36,453 nt of DNA from positions 1 to 36,453 of the forward strand of contig JANYDQ010000277.1 of the NCBI GenBank assembly GCA_025363555.1. Reading direction: 5' to 3'. Position 1 is the first letter of the stretch. Each line of letters starts with the position of its first letter. Below, one piece after another: positions 16,401-23,577 of this stretch. This DNA is from Bacteroidota bacterium. GTDB lineage: Bacteria > Bacteroidota > Bacteroidia > 2-12-FULL-35-15. The translations under genes and the position numbers were made by a program. The notes beneath the pieces are model-generated. The model had not been told where the DNA came from, searched no databases, and worked only from the letters and a program-made list of their open reading frames with translations.

Positions 16401-16931
16401 TTTCGAAATTTGCTTCATAGACTCTATCTTGTCTTTCAGCAAATCACCATACTTCTTTAATTTATTCAAATCAATGTTTCCGGCAAGATTGACATACATA
16501 ATAGGTAAATCAGAAAAATTAACTTCCATCACATTAGGCTGGCGGGTTAAGTCTTTTGGCAAATCGGTTGCCGCTTTTTCCACCGCATCTTTTACCTTTT
16601 GTTTCGCCAACGGCACATTTACATCGGTATTAAACTCCACCATTATTACCGATACATCCTGCAAGGAAGTAGAATTTAATTTCTTTACTCCCGAAATAGA
16701 TTTTAATTGTTTCTCGATGGGTTTGGTTACAAGGTTTTCTATATTGGTTGGAGAATTGCCCACATATACCGTGTTCACGTAAATGGTTGGCACCACTATT
16801 TCCGGAAAACTTTCTTTGGGTAAATTATTGTAGGCGGATACACCCATGATACAAATAATGATAGTAAGCACATACACGCTTAACTTATTATCTATTGCCC
16901 AGCTTGATGGTTTAAATTCTTTGAATTTCAT
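13467..16931 (-). CDS. RND efflux pump, inner-membrane permease
   Basis: A protein of 1154 residues with the AcrB/HAE1-type layout: an N-terminal helix (SVYVLTIIICIMGVSAYNNL), a large periplasmic domain beginning LPKESFPEIVVPTIYV, a first helix bundle with the proton-relay pair in GIVVDDAIVVIENTHRL, then the duplicated second half. The length exceeds the usual 1030-1050; extra hydrophobic sequence between the halves (YGLIVLWAYAKGHYALG..., about residues 515-560) accounts for much of it. It exports drugs or lipids using the proton-motive force. It is the last gene of the tetR / tolC-like / adaptor / pump series, 70 nt after the adaptor. Confidence 0.95.
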   Translation of the reverse strand: MKFKEFKPSSWAIDNKLSVYVLTIIICIMGVSAYNNLPKESFPEIVVPTIYVNTVYVGNSPTNIENLVTKPIEKQLKSISGVKKLNSTSLQDVSVIMVEFNTDVNVPLAKQKVKDAVEKAATDLPKDLTRQPNVMEVNFSDLPIMYVNLAGNIDLNKLKKYGDLLKDKIESMKQISKVVMVGDLEREIQINVDMYKLQAATLTLGDIQRAVGSENLNISGGLVPMDGMKRNLTIKAEFKTIDEIKNLVISSPTNAKLYLKDIAEVVDGTHEQESYARLAGKNVITLNIVKRSGENLIEASDNITAAIKQMQDSKELPSTLQVTVTGDQSEKTRSTLHDLINTIIIGFILVTLILMFFMGVNNAIFVAASVPLSMFLAFMVFPMYGFTLNMIVLFAFLLALGIVVDDAIVVIENTHRLFKNGERDIKTAAKMAAGEVFVPVLSGTLTTLAPFIPLAFWSGIIGKFMFYLPITLITTLLASLVVAYIINPVFAVDFMKPHEEEKRNHGKLSRMGKMRLVIYGLIVLWAYAKGHYALGNFTIFLAFFMLLHRFFLYKAIEAFQTKLWPAFRERYSRFLIRFLKRPWLALLGTLVLFVFTVIFFAIRSPKVVFFPQGDPNFVFVYVKLPTGTDPLKTNMVMKQVEMKVNSVLGDSNKLVKSIITNVTKQTTDPQDQDQNDYPNRGKIAISFVGFESRGGKSTMEYLEKLQKLKWNIPGADITVAKEQAGPPVQKPINIEIRGDKFDDLVSNSIRLKLFLDGQNIPGVDNLKSDFESNKPEIVFNIDRERANREGISTSQIAMEIRNAVFGIDKPSKFRDANDEYPIQIRYQYDQRNNIEALRNLKITFRDMNSGGILRSVPLAAFCDIEYGNTYDGIKRKMQKRVITLSSNASAGYNENEVAAAVENALKGYKKQGNVEVSMTGSKVEQAETGAFLGGAMKTSLGIILLILVLQFHSIGKPFIILTEIFFSVIGVLLGTAIFKMDMSIVMTGIGIVALAGIVVRNGILLVEFAEMSRANGMGLWDATVEAGRTRMTPVILTATAAILGLIPLAVGLNIDFETLLTSGNPHIYFGGDNVVFWGPLSWTMIFGLSFATLLTLLLVPAMYLIAERLKRKSIIVLKHFGLPVVAMYIPFLIIVLRVILFFQKKKLEYGNLDA

Positions 16932-16971
16932 AATTTAATTTCTTTTTCTTTTTTGTTTAAATCCTGCAATC

Positions 16972-16990
16972 TCTCCCTTCGGGGAGGTAA
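16972..16990. repeat. Short CTCCC-TTCG-GGGAG hairpin in the efflux operon
   Basis: CTCCC (16973-16977), a TTCG tetraloop and GGGAG (16982-16986) lie in the 70-nt gap between the adaptor and pump genes. It belongs by appearance to the CT-rich intergenic repeats. On the minus strand no clear T-tract follows, so a full terminator is unlikely. Confidence 0.6.
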
Positions 16991-17000
16991 GGAGGTTTTT

Positions 17001-18104
17001 TTATTTTTTATACACCACCGCACCACCATCTATTACCAAATCATATCCTGCTGTAACCAGCACATCGCCTTCTTTTAAACCAGATGTAATCTCTGCCATT
17101 CCGTTATATTCTTTACCAATAGTTACCAGTTGTTTTTTAGCCACATTGCCCTGTGCCACATATACAAAAGGTAAATTACTTTCATCTTTCTGAATTGTTT
17201 TTACAGGAACAATAATTAATGGAGCCCCGGATTGATAATCATTAATGTTCAATTTAGCAACCATGTTCGGGTGGTATTCTTTTTTATCATCCAGAAAAAC
17301 TTCTACTGTAAACGAACGGGTGTTGGTATTAATGGAACGCGACACAAAATTTACTTTTGTAACCAACGAATCATTGGTGTCAGGGAAACGAACAATTACT
17401 TCACTTCCTTTTTTAATTTTAGAAGCATAACTTTCTGCCACATCTGCCTTTACTTTCAAATTCGAAAAATTAATAATTCGAACCGAAGGCAAACCCGGCA
17501 TCACCATTTGTCCTAATTTAATATCTACTGCATCTACTGTTCCGTTTATGGGCGAAATAACTTTAGACATGCGCAACTGCTCATTCAGTGCACCCATTTT
17601 TTTCTCCATGCTTTCCTTATTTGTTTTTGCCTGCAGAAACTGCACTTCTGTTCCTATCTTTTGGTCCCATAAGTTTTTTTGTTTATCATAAATCTGGTTC
17701 ACCAAATCTGCATTGGTTTGCAAATCCGACATCTGCTGACTGATAGCCTTTGCATCCGTTTCTGCAAGCACATCTCCTTTGTGCACTTCATCTCCTACTT
17801 TCACATTTATCTTTGTTACTGTTCCTGGCATTTCCGAAGAGATGCTCACGTTCTCATCTGCATCTACCCTGCCCACCACATCAATATAATTTTTGAAGGT
17901 AGCGGCTTTTAAAGTTTCTACAGAAATGGCAACTCCATTTTGAGCAGAATCGCCTTTGTTAATTTCTGCCTCCAGTGCAGCTATCTTCGATTTGATTTCG
18001 GCTTCTTGTTTTTTCAAGGCGGTTAATTCATCGTTTTTATCAACAGGCTTGGAACAAGCTACCAGCATTGAAATTACACTTACTGCTACTATTATTTTTT
18101 TCAT
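17001..18104 (-). CDS. RND efflux periplasmic adaptor (membrane fusion) lipoprotein
   Basis: A protein of 367 residues with a lipoprotein signal ending in LVAC (Cys17), followed by a short coiled coil (ELTALKKQEAEIKSKIAALEAEI). The barrel-sandwich half-motif GTVTKINVKVGDEVHKGDVLAETD lies near 90-113, the alpha-helical hairpin at about 115-175, and the second half-motif (VISPINGTVDAVDIKLGQMV) after it. Beta-barrel and membrane-proximal domains close the chain. It bridges the RND pump and the TolC-like channel in the periplasm. It sits between those two genes; a copy of the ACGAATTACGAAT repeat lies 38 nt upstream of its start. Confidence 0.94.
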   Translation of the reverse strand: MKKIIVAVSVISMLVACSKPVDKNDELTALKKQEAEIKSKIAALEAEINKGDSAQNGVAISVETLKAATFKNYIDVVGRVDADENVSISSEMPGTVTKINVKVGDEVHKGDVLAETDAKAISQQMSDLQTNADLVNQIYDKQKNLWDQKIGTEVQFLQAKTNKESMEKKMGALNEQLRMSKVISPINGTVDAVDIKLGQMVMPGLPSVRIINFSNLKVKADVAESYASKIKKGSEVIVRFPDTNDSLVTKVNFVSRSINTNTRSFTVEVFLDDKKEYHPNMVAKLNINDYQSGAPLIIVPVKTIQKDESNLPFVYVAQGNVAKKQLVTIGKEYNGMAEITSGLKEGDVLVTAGYDLVIDGGAVVYKK

Positions 18105-18141
18105 CTTTGCTATATTGTTAAATTGTTTTATTGTTATGTGT

Positions 18142-18179
18142 TACTACGAATTACGAATCTAAACGAATTACGAATTGTT
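18142..18179. repeat. ACGAATTACGAAT repeat, copy 2 (upstream of adaptor gene)
   Basis: Nearly identical over about 36 nt to the copy at 10025-10062 (three mismatches by eye). It occupies the 146-nt gap between the TolC-like and adaptor genes. Confidence 0.87.
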
Positions 18180-18250
18180 AAACTTTATGTTTTATTGTTA
18201 TCTTGTTTTTAAAGTACTACCTAATGAACCAATGACCAATGAACTAATAA

Positions 18251-19594
18251 CTACTTAAGATTTCCGTTTGCTTTGTCAAAATCTATTTTTGCAATTATGG
18301 CATCATATAGCGCACTTATATAATTGGTTTGTGCTTCTTTCAATGCCGTTTCTGCATTCAATACTTCCAGGTTGCTTCCTACTCCGGCATCGTATTTTTT
18401 CTTTGCTACCGATGCCACATCTTCTGCTATGGCAATATTTTTCTTTTGGTTTTCCAGTGATGCAGCCGAATTAGTTAGGTTGGTGGTGCTTGTAGCCAAC
18501 TCCAGGTCAATAGATTTTTTGATAAACTCCATGTTGTTCTCTGCTTTTTGCACATTAAGTTTCGCCTGCTGAACTTTCACATTTTTCAAAAACCCGTTGA
18601 ATATTGGCACCTTAACGGTTACACCAATTATAGCGGTAGGATACCATGGGGTAGTACGATCAAAAAGGTCAAATTTCGAACGATACGCATTCTCGCTCAA
18701 ACTACCATAAGCAAAAGCGTAAGGAAGGTATGCATACTTTTTCCGTTTCAAATCCACCTTTGAAAGTTTAAAACTTGTTTCCATTATTCCATATTCTATC
18801 CTCTTCGAATAATCAAATTTATCAGACCCTGCAGCAGGCAAATCCACCTTCATATCTTCCAGTTTGTCTGTCAATGTAAGGTCGGCATTTATTTCCATTC
18901 CCATCTGGTACTTTAATAAATACATTCCTGTGCTTAACAATCTGTCCACTTTTTCTTTTTCTACCAACAGGTTATTGTATGCTACCGTTAACCGGTCGAA
19001 ATCTATTTTCTCCACAAAACCGTTATCCATCAATGCTTTTGTGTCGTCCATTGTTTTTTTCAATCGTGCAATGTTTGCATCTAATAGTTTTACTCTTTCA
19101 TTACTTACCAATACCATGTAATAAGCTTTGCTCACAGTAGCAGCAACTTCCACTTTGGTGCGGGCAATAGCTCGAGTGGAAAGTTCGATATAGAGTTTGG
19201 AACCTTTTAATCCTGAAAAAAACTCGGCATTAAATAACAACTGGCTGGCATCCGCCCCTGCAGCAGCCTGGTAGGGTGCGCCAAATTTCAACACCGCATC
19301 AGAACCTGGTTGTCCGCCAAACAAACCACCTGCACCCGGTATTACTGTGGTAGGAAACTCCACAAAATCTTTTACATCAAAACTTGCATTGATTTGCGGC
19401 AAGCCCGAAGCCCTTATTTCTGCTACTGTTTTATGCGCCAGCTCTTCATCTATCATTGAATTTTTTATATCGTGCTGGTTTTGCATGGCAAAATCTACTG
19501 CCTGCTTTACCGAAAAAGAATAGCTCGATTTTGTTTGGGCAAATGAGTTGAGGATTGATATTGTTAATCCAAGTACTAAAATTATTTTTTTCAT
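18251..19594 (-). CDS. TolC-family outer-membrane efflux channel
   Basis: A protein of 447 residues with a signal peptide ending near NSFAQ. It shows the duplicated outer-membrane-efflux layout: long amphipathic helices (for example VEVAATVSKAYYMVLVSNERVKLLDANIARLKKTMDD and the matching second-half helix ENQKKNIAIAEDVASVAKKKYDAGVGSNLEVLNAETAL) and short barrel strands. The YDAGVGSNLEVLNAE segment is a hallmark of this family. It provides the outer-membrane exit duct for the adjacent RND pump and adaptor. Confidence 0.94.
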   Translation of the reverse strand: MKKIILVLGLTISILNSFAQTKSSYSFSVKQAVDFAMQNQHDIKNSMIDEELAHKTVAEIRASGLPQINASFDVKDFVEFPTTVIPGAGGLFGGQPGSDAVLKFGAPYQAAAGADASQLLFNAEFFSGLKGSKLYIELSTRAIARTKVEVAATVSKAYYMVLVSNERVKLLDANIARLKKTMDDTKALMDNGFVEKIDFDRLTVAYNNLLVEKEKVDRLLSTGMYLLKYQMGMEINADLTLTDKLEDMKVDLPAAGSDKFDYSKRIEYGIMETSFKLSKVDLKRKKYAYLPYAFAYGSLSENAYRSKFDLFDRTTPWYPTAIIGVTVKVPIFNGFLKNVKVQQAKLNVQKAENNMEFIKKSIDLELATSTTNLTNSAASLENQKKNIAIAEDVASVAKKKYDAGVGSNLEVLNAETALKEAQTNYISALYDAIIAKIDFDKANGNLK

Positions 19595-19693
19595 CTTATA
19601 ATTATATGGTTATATGGCTGTATTGTTATAGGATTATATTGTTATTACTAAGCTTGTCAGCAATACGACAATAAAACAATATGACAATTTATT

Positions 19694-20314
19694 TTATTCG
19701 TCTTCCGTTACCTGTTTATATTTATTAATCATTTTATGTCCTTTGATGGTGCATATTCCGTGAAGGAAATGGTCAAGCATAGCCAACTGAATATCTACCA
19801 TCTTAAATTTTTCAGGAGGAAATATTTCAGGATTCATGCCCATTACTATTTGTTCTATTCTTAATATAGACAGTACTTTCGAATTAATATCTTCTCTTAC
19901 CAGTCCTTCTTTAATTCCTCTTTTTATAGCTCCTTCCACCATGCCTTCCATACAATCTTCTTTAAATTTCATAAATTGTTTCCATGCGTTGGGATGGTAT
20001 TTTTGCAAATCATAAAATATATTGGGGTTTACTTTGCCAAACATTGTCCCCATGTGTTTCATTAAATTCATTACCTCTTCAATAACATTGGCTGAATTTT
20101 TTGTAATATCGTTCAGTTCGCATTTGTCTTTATTCAACCCTTCTTTCATTAATGTTTCCACCACTTCGTTTTTATCTTTAAAAAAAAGATAAATGGTTTT
20201 TTTGGACATGGCAAGGTGTTTGGCAATGTCGTCCATGGTAATGCTTTTGATACCGTATTTAAAAAACAACACTTCTGCTGCTTCTAAAATACGTTCTTTT
20301 GTCGGGGTTTCCAT
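19694..20314 (-). CDS. TetR/AcrR-family transcriptional regulator
   Basis: A protein of 206 residues. The N-terminal helix-turn-helix (about 5-50: TKERILEAAEVLFFKYG, ITMDDIAKHLAMSKKTIYLFF) is typical TetR, followed by an all-helical ligand and dimer domain. It is the first gene of the series leading to the RND efflux genes, 100 nt ahead of the TolC-like gene. By analogy with AcrR-type repressors it probably senses an efflux substrate and represses its own operon. An inverted repeat GGAAAC-N16-GTTTCC lies on its promoter and is a natural candidate operator. Confidence 0.93.
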   Translation of the reverse strand: METPTKERILEAAEVLFFKYGIKSITMDDIAKHLAMSKKTIYLFFKDKNEVVETLMKEGLNKDKCELNDITKNSANVIEEVMNLMKHMGTMFGKVNPNIFYDLQKYHPNAWKQFMKFKEDCMEGMVEGAIKRGIKEGLVREDINSKVLSILRIEQIVMGMNPEIFPPEKFKMVDIQLAMLDHFLHGICTIKGHKMINKYKQVTEDE

Positions 20315-20334
20315 TTTTTTAAAAAATTCGGGTG

Positions 20335-20375
20335 CAAAACTATGGAAACATTATTAATTCCCAACGTTTCCGTAT
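20335..20375 (-). promoter_or_regulatory. Candidate promoter and operator of tetR and efflux genes
   Basis: On the minus strand TAGTTTTG (20335-20342) matches TAnnTTTG and GTTGG (20361-20365) sits about 19 nt upstream as a -33 box. The same stretch carries inverted half-sites ATGGAAAC (20342-20349) and GTTTCCGTAT (20366-20375). A repressor bound there would cover the promoter. The regulator's actual site is not proven. Confidence 0.55.
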
Positions 20376-20514
20376 GATTATTTTGTTAAATTATTGTAAT
20401 GTAAGAATAGCAACTATTAAAAAATGGAGACATTTTTTAGTATAAGAGCCTAGGAAGTGTAAAAAGTAAATGAGAGTTTCAATAATATTAGCAATCTACC
20501 AAAACGGCTTTATT

Positions 20515-20886
20515 ATGAAACTCTCAAGTAAAATAGAAAACAAAGACAAACTAATTGAACTTTTCGCCGGATTTTTTGACGAAAATTTTATAAAAGAAAC
20601 CAGCAGGATAACAAAATTTGTTCAGCGAAAAAGCAAGCTGCATTACGACCTGCTTTCACAGGAAATATTAGACACTACTTTACAAAACGGAACAACACCG
20701 GATTGTAAATATCCCTTACACGACTTGCGAGCAAATGATTTACGGTTGGAAGATTTAGGATATTTTAAAGTAGAAAGGGTTAGAGAAATAGAAAAAACAG
20801 GAGCCTTTTTCCCGAGTCGTTTAAAATTTGGAGAAAAAAATGGTGCGGGTTTTTTTATTTTTTATTCTGTTTTTGCACCTTGGTAA
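20515..20886 (+). pseudogene. Decayed IS4-type transposase fragment
   Basis: An open frame, translated here from an ATG at 20515 although it is open from 20470. The first part (IELFAGFFDENFIKETSRITKFVQRKSKLHYDLL) matches the N-terminus of IS4-family DDE transposases. It then jumps to a segment like DLGYFKVERVREIEKTGAFFPSRLKFG, which in full-length proteins belongs to the catalytic core more than a hundred residues later. The chain ends soon after in unrelated sequence. The protein therefore has a large internal deletion and has lost its C-terminus; it cannot be active. No intact flanking inverted repeats were recognised. Confidence 0.75.
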
Positions 20887-21393
20887 TTATCCTTTTTTTA
20901 GGTGTATTTTTCTTTGGTTTTTTCTTTCCACCGGCACCTTTTTTACCTTTTCTACTTTCGTAAAATTACTGTCATTTAAGGTAAGAGTTCTTTTTTTGTA
21001 ATCTATTATTGCATTAAACAGTAAAAAAATGTCTGCCCCCAGTACTCCATCTATTTCCGGCAACCCCATGGCAACAAACGAAGCATTGACATGAGATAAG
21101 TCGAGCATTATTCCAGGATATTCTATTATCTCCAGTTTGCCTATCTTCATTTTTTTTATAATGGTGTGATGAGTGTCTATTTTAGTACCTCCCACACCGG
21201 TAGTACTTTTGGAAAACTTGGTTAGTTTTTGCCCTTTTATATGCGTCTGCATCCTTTTTTTGTCGAACACAGTATGAGAGGCACCCGTATCAATAATCAT
21301 TTTAGTTACTTTACCATTTACCTGCATTTTCATCACCAGGTGAAATCCAAAACCGTGTTTGGATAGAAGTTGAAAAGGAATTATATGTTTCAT
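20887..21393 (-). CDS. Retropepsin-like (clan AA) aspartic protease
   Basis: A protein of 168 residues. IIDTGASHTVFD (Asp35) is the catalytic DTGAS motif of a single-domain retropepsin-like protease, with a supporting DGVLGADIF segment near 114-122 and a closing IDYKKRTLTL strand. Such proteins act as homodimers, each chain giving one aspartate. No signal peptide is evident, so a cytoplasmic location is likely. The last 25 residues or so are very basic (VEKVKKVPVERKNQRKIHLKKG) and may be an extra tail. Its natural substrate is unknown. Downstream of malate dehydrogenase on the same strand. Confidence 0.87.
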   Translation of the reverse strand: MKHIIPFQLLSKHGFGFHLVMKMQVNGKVTKMIIDTGASHTVFDKKRMQTHIKGQKLTKFSKSTTGVGGTKIDTHHTIIKKMKIGKLEIIEYPGIMLDLSHVNASFVAMGLPEIDGVLGADIFLLFNAIIDYKKRTLTLNDSNFTKVEKVKKVPVERKNQRKIHLKKG

Positions 21394-21452
21394 AATTTTA
21401 ATAAATACAAGTGGCTACTCAAAGCAGCTTTATTGACAATACATTTATTTAA

Positions 21453-22388
21453 TTAAGCAGTAATCGTGTTTAATACATTATTCATATTTCTTACCGCATC
21501 TGCCGATTTTGCAAAGGCAGCTTTTTCTTCGTCATTTAATTTCACATCCGTAATTTTGTCCCAACCGTTTTTTCCAATGATAACAGGAACTCCAAGGCAA
21601 ATATCTTTTTGTCCGTATTCACCATCAAGATAAACACTGCAAGGAAAAAGTTTTTTCTGGTCGTTCAAAATACTGTCAACCAAAGCTGCAACGGCTGCTC
21701 CCGGAGCGTACCAGGCAGAAGTGCCAAGCATTCCGGTTAAAGTAGCCCCTCCCACCATGGTATCGGCAGCTACCTTTTTCAAACCTTCTGCACTTAAAAA
21801 CTGGGCAACAGGAACCCCTTTGTAAGAAGCCAGGCGGGTAAGCGGAATCATAGTAGTATCACCATGTCCACCTATCACCATGCCTTCAATATCGTTTGCC
21901 GATGCGTTTAATGCCATGGAAAGATAACATTTGAAACGGGCACTGTCTAAAATGCCGCCCATGCCAATAATCCTGTTTTTCGCAATTTTACTTTCTTTCA
22001 ACGCCAGGTAGGTCATGGTATCCATCGGGTTGCTCACTACCACTATTATTGCATCGGGCGAATGTTTCAACACATTTGAAGTAACTGTTTTCACAATTCC
22101 TGCATTTATTCCTATCAGCTCTTCCCTGGTCATTCCCGGTTTGCGCGGCACACCGCTGGTTATTACCACCACATCACTTTTGGCGGTTTTTCCATAATCG
22201 TTGGTGCTTCCGCTCACTGCTGTGTTAAACCCTGTTAAAGTGGCGGTTTGCATCATATCCAATGCTTTGCCTTCTGCAAAATTTTCTCTGATGTCGAGCA
22301 AAACTACTTCCGAAGCTATTTTACGGAATGCTATTACATCGGCACATGTTGCGCCTACATTACCTGCTCCTACTATTGTTACTTTCAT
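21453..22388 (-). CDS. mdh: Malate dehydrogenase
   Basis: A protein of 311 residues with the NAD-binding GAGNVGATCAD at the N-terminus. The substrate loop VPRKPGMTREEL (two arginines) and the GGHGDTTMIPL segment with the catalytic His are typical of malate, not lactate, dehydrogenase of the LDH-like type. Normal length. It interconverts malate and oxaloacetate in the cytoplasmic TCA cycle. The 60-nt gap to the aspartic protease gene holds no clear terminator. Confidence 0.96.
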   Translation of the reverse strand: MKVTIVGAGNVGATCADVIAFRKIASEVVLLDIRENFAEGKALDMMQTATLTGFNTAVSGSTNDYGKTAKSDVVVITSGVPRKPGMTREELIGINAGIVKTVTSNVLKHSPDAIIVVVSNPMDTMTYLALKESKIAKNRIIGMGGILDSARFKCYLSMALNASANDIEGMVIGGHGDTTMIPLTRLASYKGVPVAQFLSAEGLKKVAADTMVGGATLTGMLGTSAWYAPGAAVAALVDSILNDQKKLFPCSVYLDGEYGQKDICLGVPVIIGKNGWDKITDVKLNDEEKAAFAKSADAVRNMNNVLNTITA

Positions 22389-22652
22389 ATTATGTTTTTA
22401 ATTAAAATTATTTTTATTTTTCAGAGCGCTAAATTATAAAAGAAATGAGTACATCATTAATTTTTTCGCCAATTGTTTTTCGCTTTGTTGAAAAAATAAA
22501 ATGGATGCGTTCCGGAAAGACTATTATATATCCCCTATTTTCAAAATTTGTATGGTTTTTTATATTTTTCGTCTAAAAGCGCTGTTATATATCAATATTA
22601 TTTCTAATTTCACAGCCGGTTTTAAAAAGAAACCATTAAAAAACCCTTAACT

Positions 22653-23498
22653 ATGAAATACAAAATACTAATCTCTATTGTTGCTTTAATAATAACAGCG
22701 ATATTATTTGATTTTAAAGAAGAAGCGCACGGAAGCTCAAATGGTGCGCCCACCATTGTTACCGGCTCGCCCGGAGACGGAAACAATACCTGTGCAAAAT
22801 CCAATTGTCATACGGGCTCATCAGTAGTTGTTTCTCCAGGTTGGATAACATCCAACATACCGGCAGGAGGTTATACTCATGGAACCACCTATACAGTGAC
22901 CGCTACCGCAACAGAGGCATCATTAGTAAAATTTGGTTTCGAAATATCACCCCAAAGTGCTTCCGGCACATTAGTGGGGACATTGGTAGCCGGACCAGGA
23001 ACACAACTTACAGGAGGTGGAAAATACATTACCCACAGTTCAAGCGGAACCATGGGAACTATGGGATCCCATACCTGGACATTCTCATGGACAGCACCGG
23101 CAACCGGAAACACACCCTTTACCTTTTATGGTGCTTTTAACTGTAGTAATAATAATGCAATGAAAACGGGCGATATTATTCACACTTCTACATTAGCTGT
23201 AATACCTTCGTCTGTGGGAATTGAAGAAATAGCTGACAAAGCAACCGTAAATTTATTTCCTAATCCTATAAACGATGCCCTGACACTGGAATATACCTTA
23301 GCTACAGCATCTCCTGTTTCTGTAACCATGTTTGATTTACAGGGAAGAAAAATTGCTGATTTGATTTCTGAAAAAGAAAAAAATGCAGGAAAATACACTG
23401 CAACGATGGATATGAATTCATATCAGCCCGGAATGTATTTTATTACTTTAGCAGCAGGAAATGCTGTTTCTTCAAAGAAAGTAATGATAGTTCGTTAA
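22653..23498 (+). CDS. Choice-of-anchor V-like secreted protein with T9SS sorting domain
   Basis: A protein of 281 residues with an N-terminal hydrophobic signal (ILISIVALIITAILFDF). The segment TGSPGDGNNTCAKSNCHTGS (about 36-55) is characteristic of the choice-of-anchor V / Reelin-like group. It includes CAKSNCH, a CX4CH pair that could be a non-standard haem site, though a disulfide is as likely. A beta-sandwich follows, and residues from VNLFPNPINDALTLEY to the end are a T9SS type A sorting domain. I infer an exported surface protein; function unknown. The 264-nt upstream gap to mdh shows nothing further. Confidence 0.85.
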   Translation: MKYKILISIVALIITAILFDFKEEAHGSSNGAPTIVTGSPGDGNNTCAKSNCHTGSSVVVSPGWITSNIPAGGYTHGTTYTVTATATEASLVKFGFEISPQSASGTLVGTLVAGPGTQLTGGGKYITHSSSGTMGTMGSHTWTFSWTAPATGNTPFTFYGAFNCSNNNAMKTGDIIHTSTLAVIPSSVGIEEIADKATVNLFPNPINDALTLEYTLATASPVSVTMFDLQGRKIADLISEKEKNAGKYTATMDMNSYQPGMYFITLAAGNAVSSKKVMIVR

Positions 23499-23529
23499 TT
23501 TTTAAAATGTAAAATTATTACTTCCGTGC

Positions 23530-23571
23530 TTAATAGTAAATTAATACCTTTGGTTCTTAATTTACTATTAA
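23530..23571 (+). promoter_or_regulatory. Promoter box enclosed in a 15-bp perfect inverted repeat
   Basis: TACCTTTG (23545-23552) matches TAnnTTTG. It lies in the 12-nt loop of perfect arms TTAATAGTAAATTAA (23530-23544) and TTAATTTACTATTAA (23557-23571). The ATG follows at 23578. The arms may be a dimer operator over the promoter, or a stem in the RNA or DNA. Confidence 0.7.
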
Positions 23572-23577
23572 ACTAAA

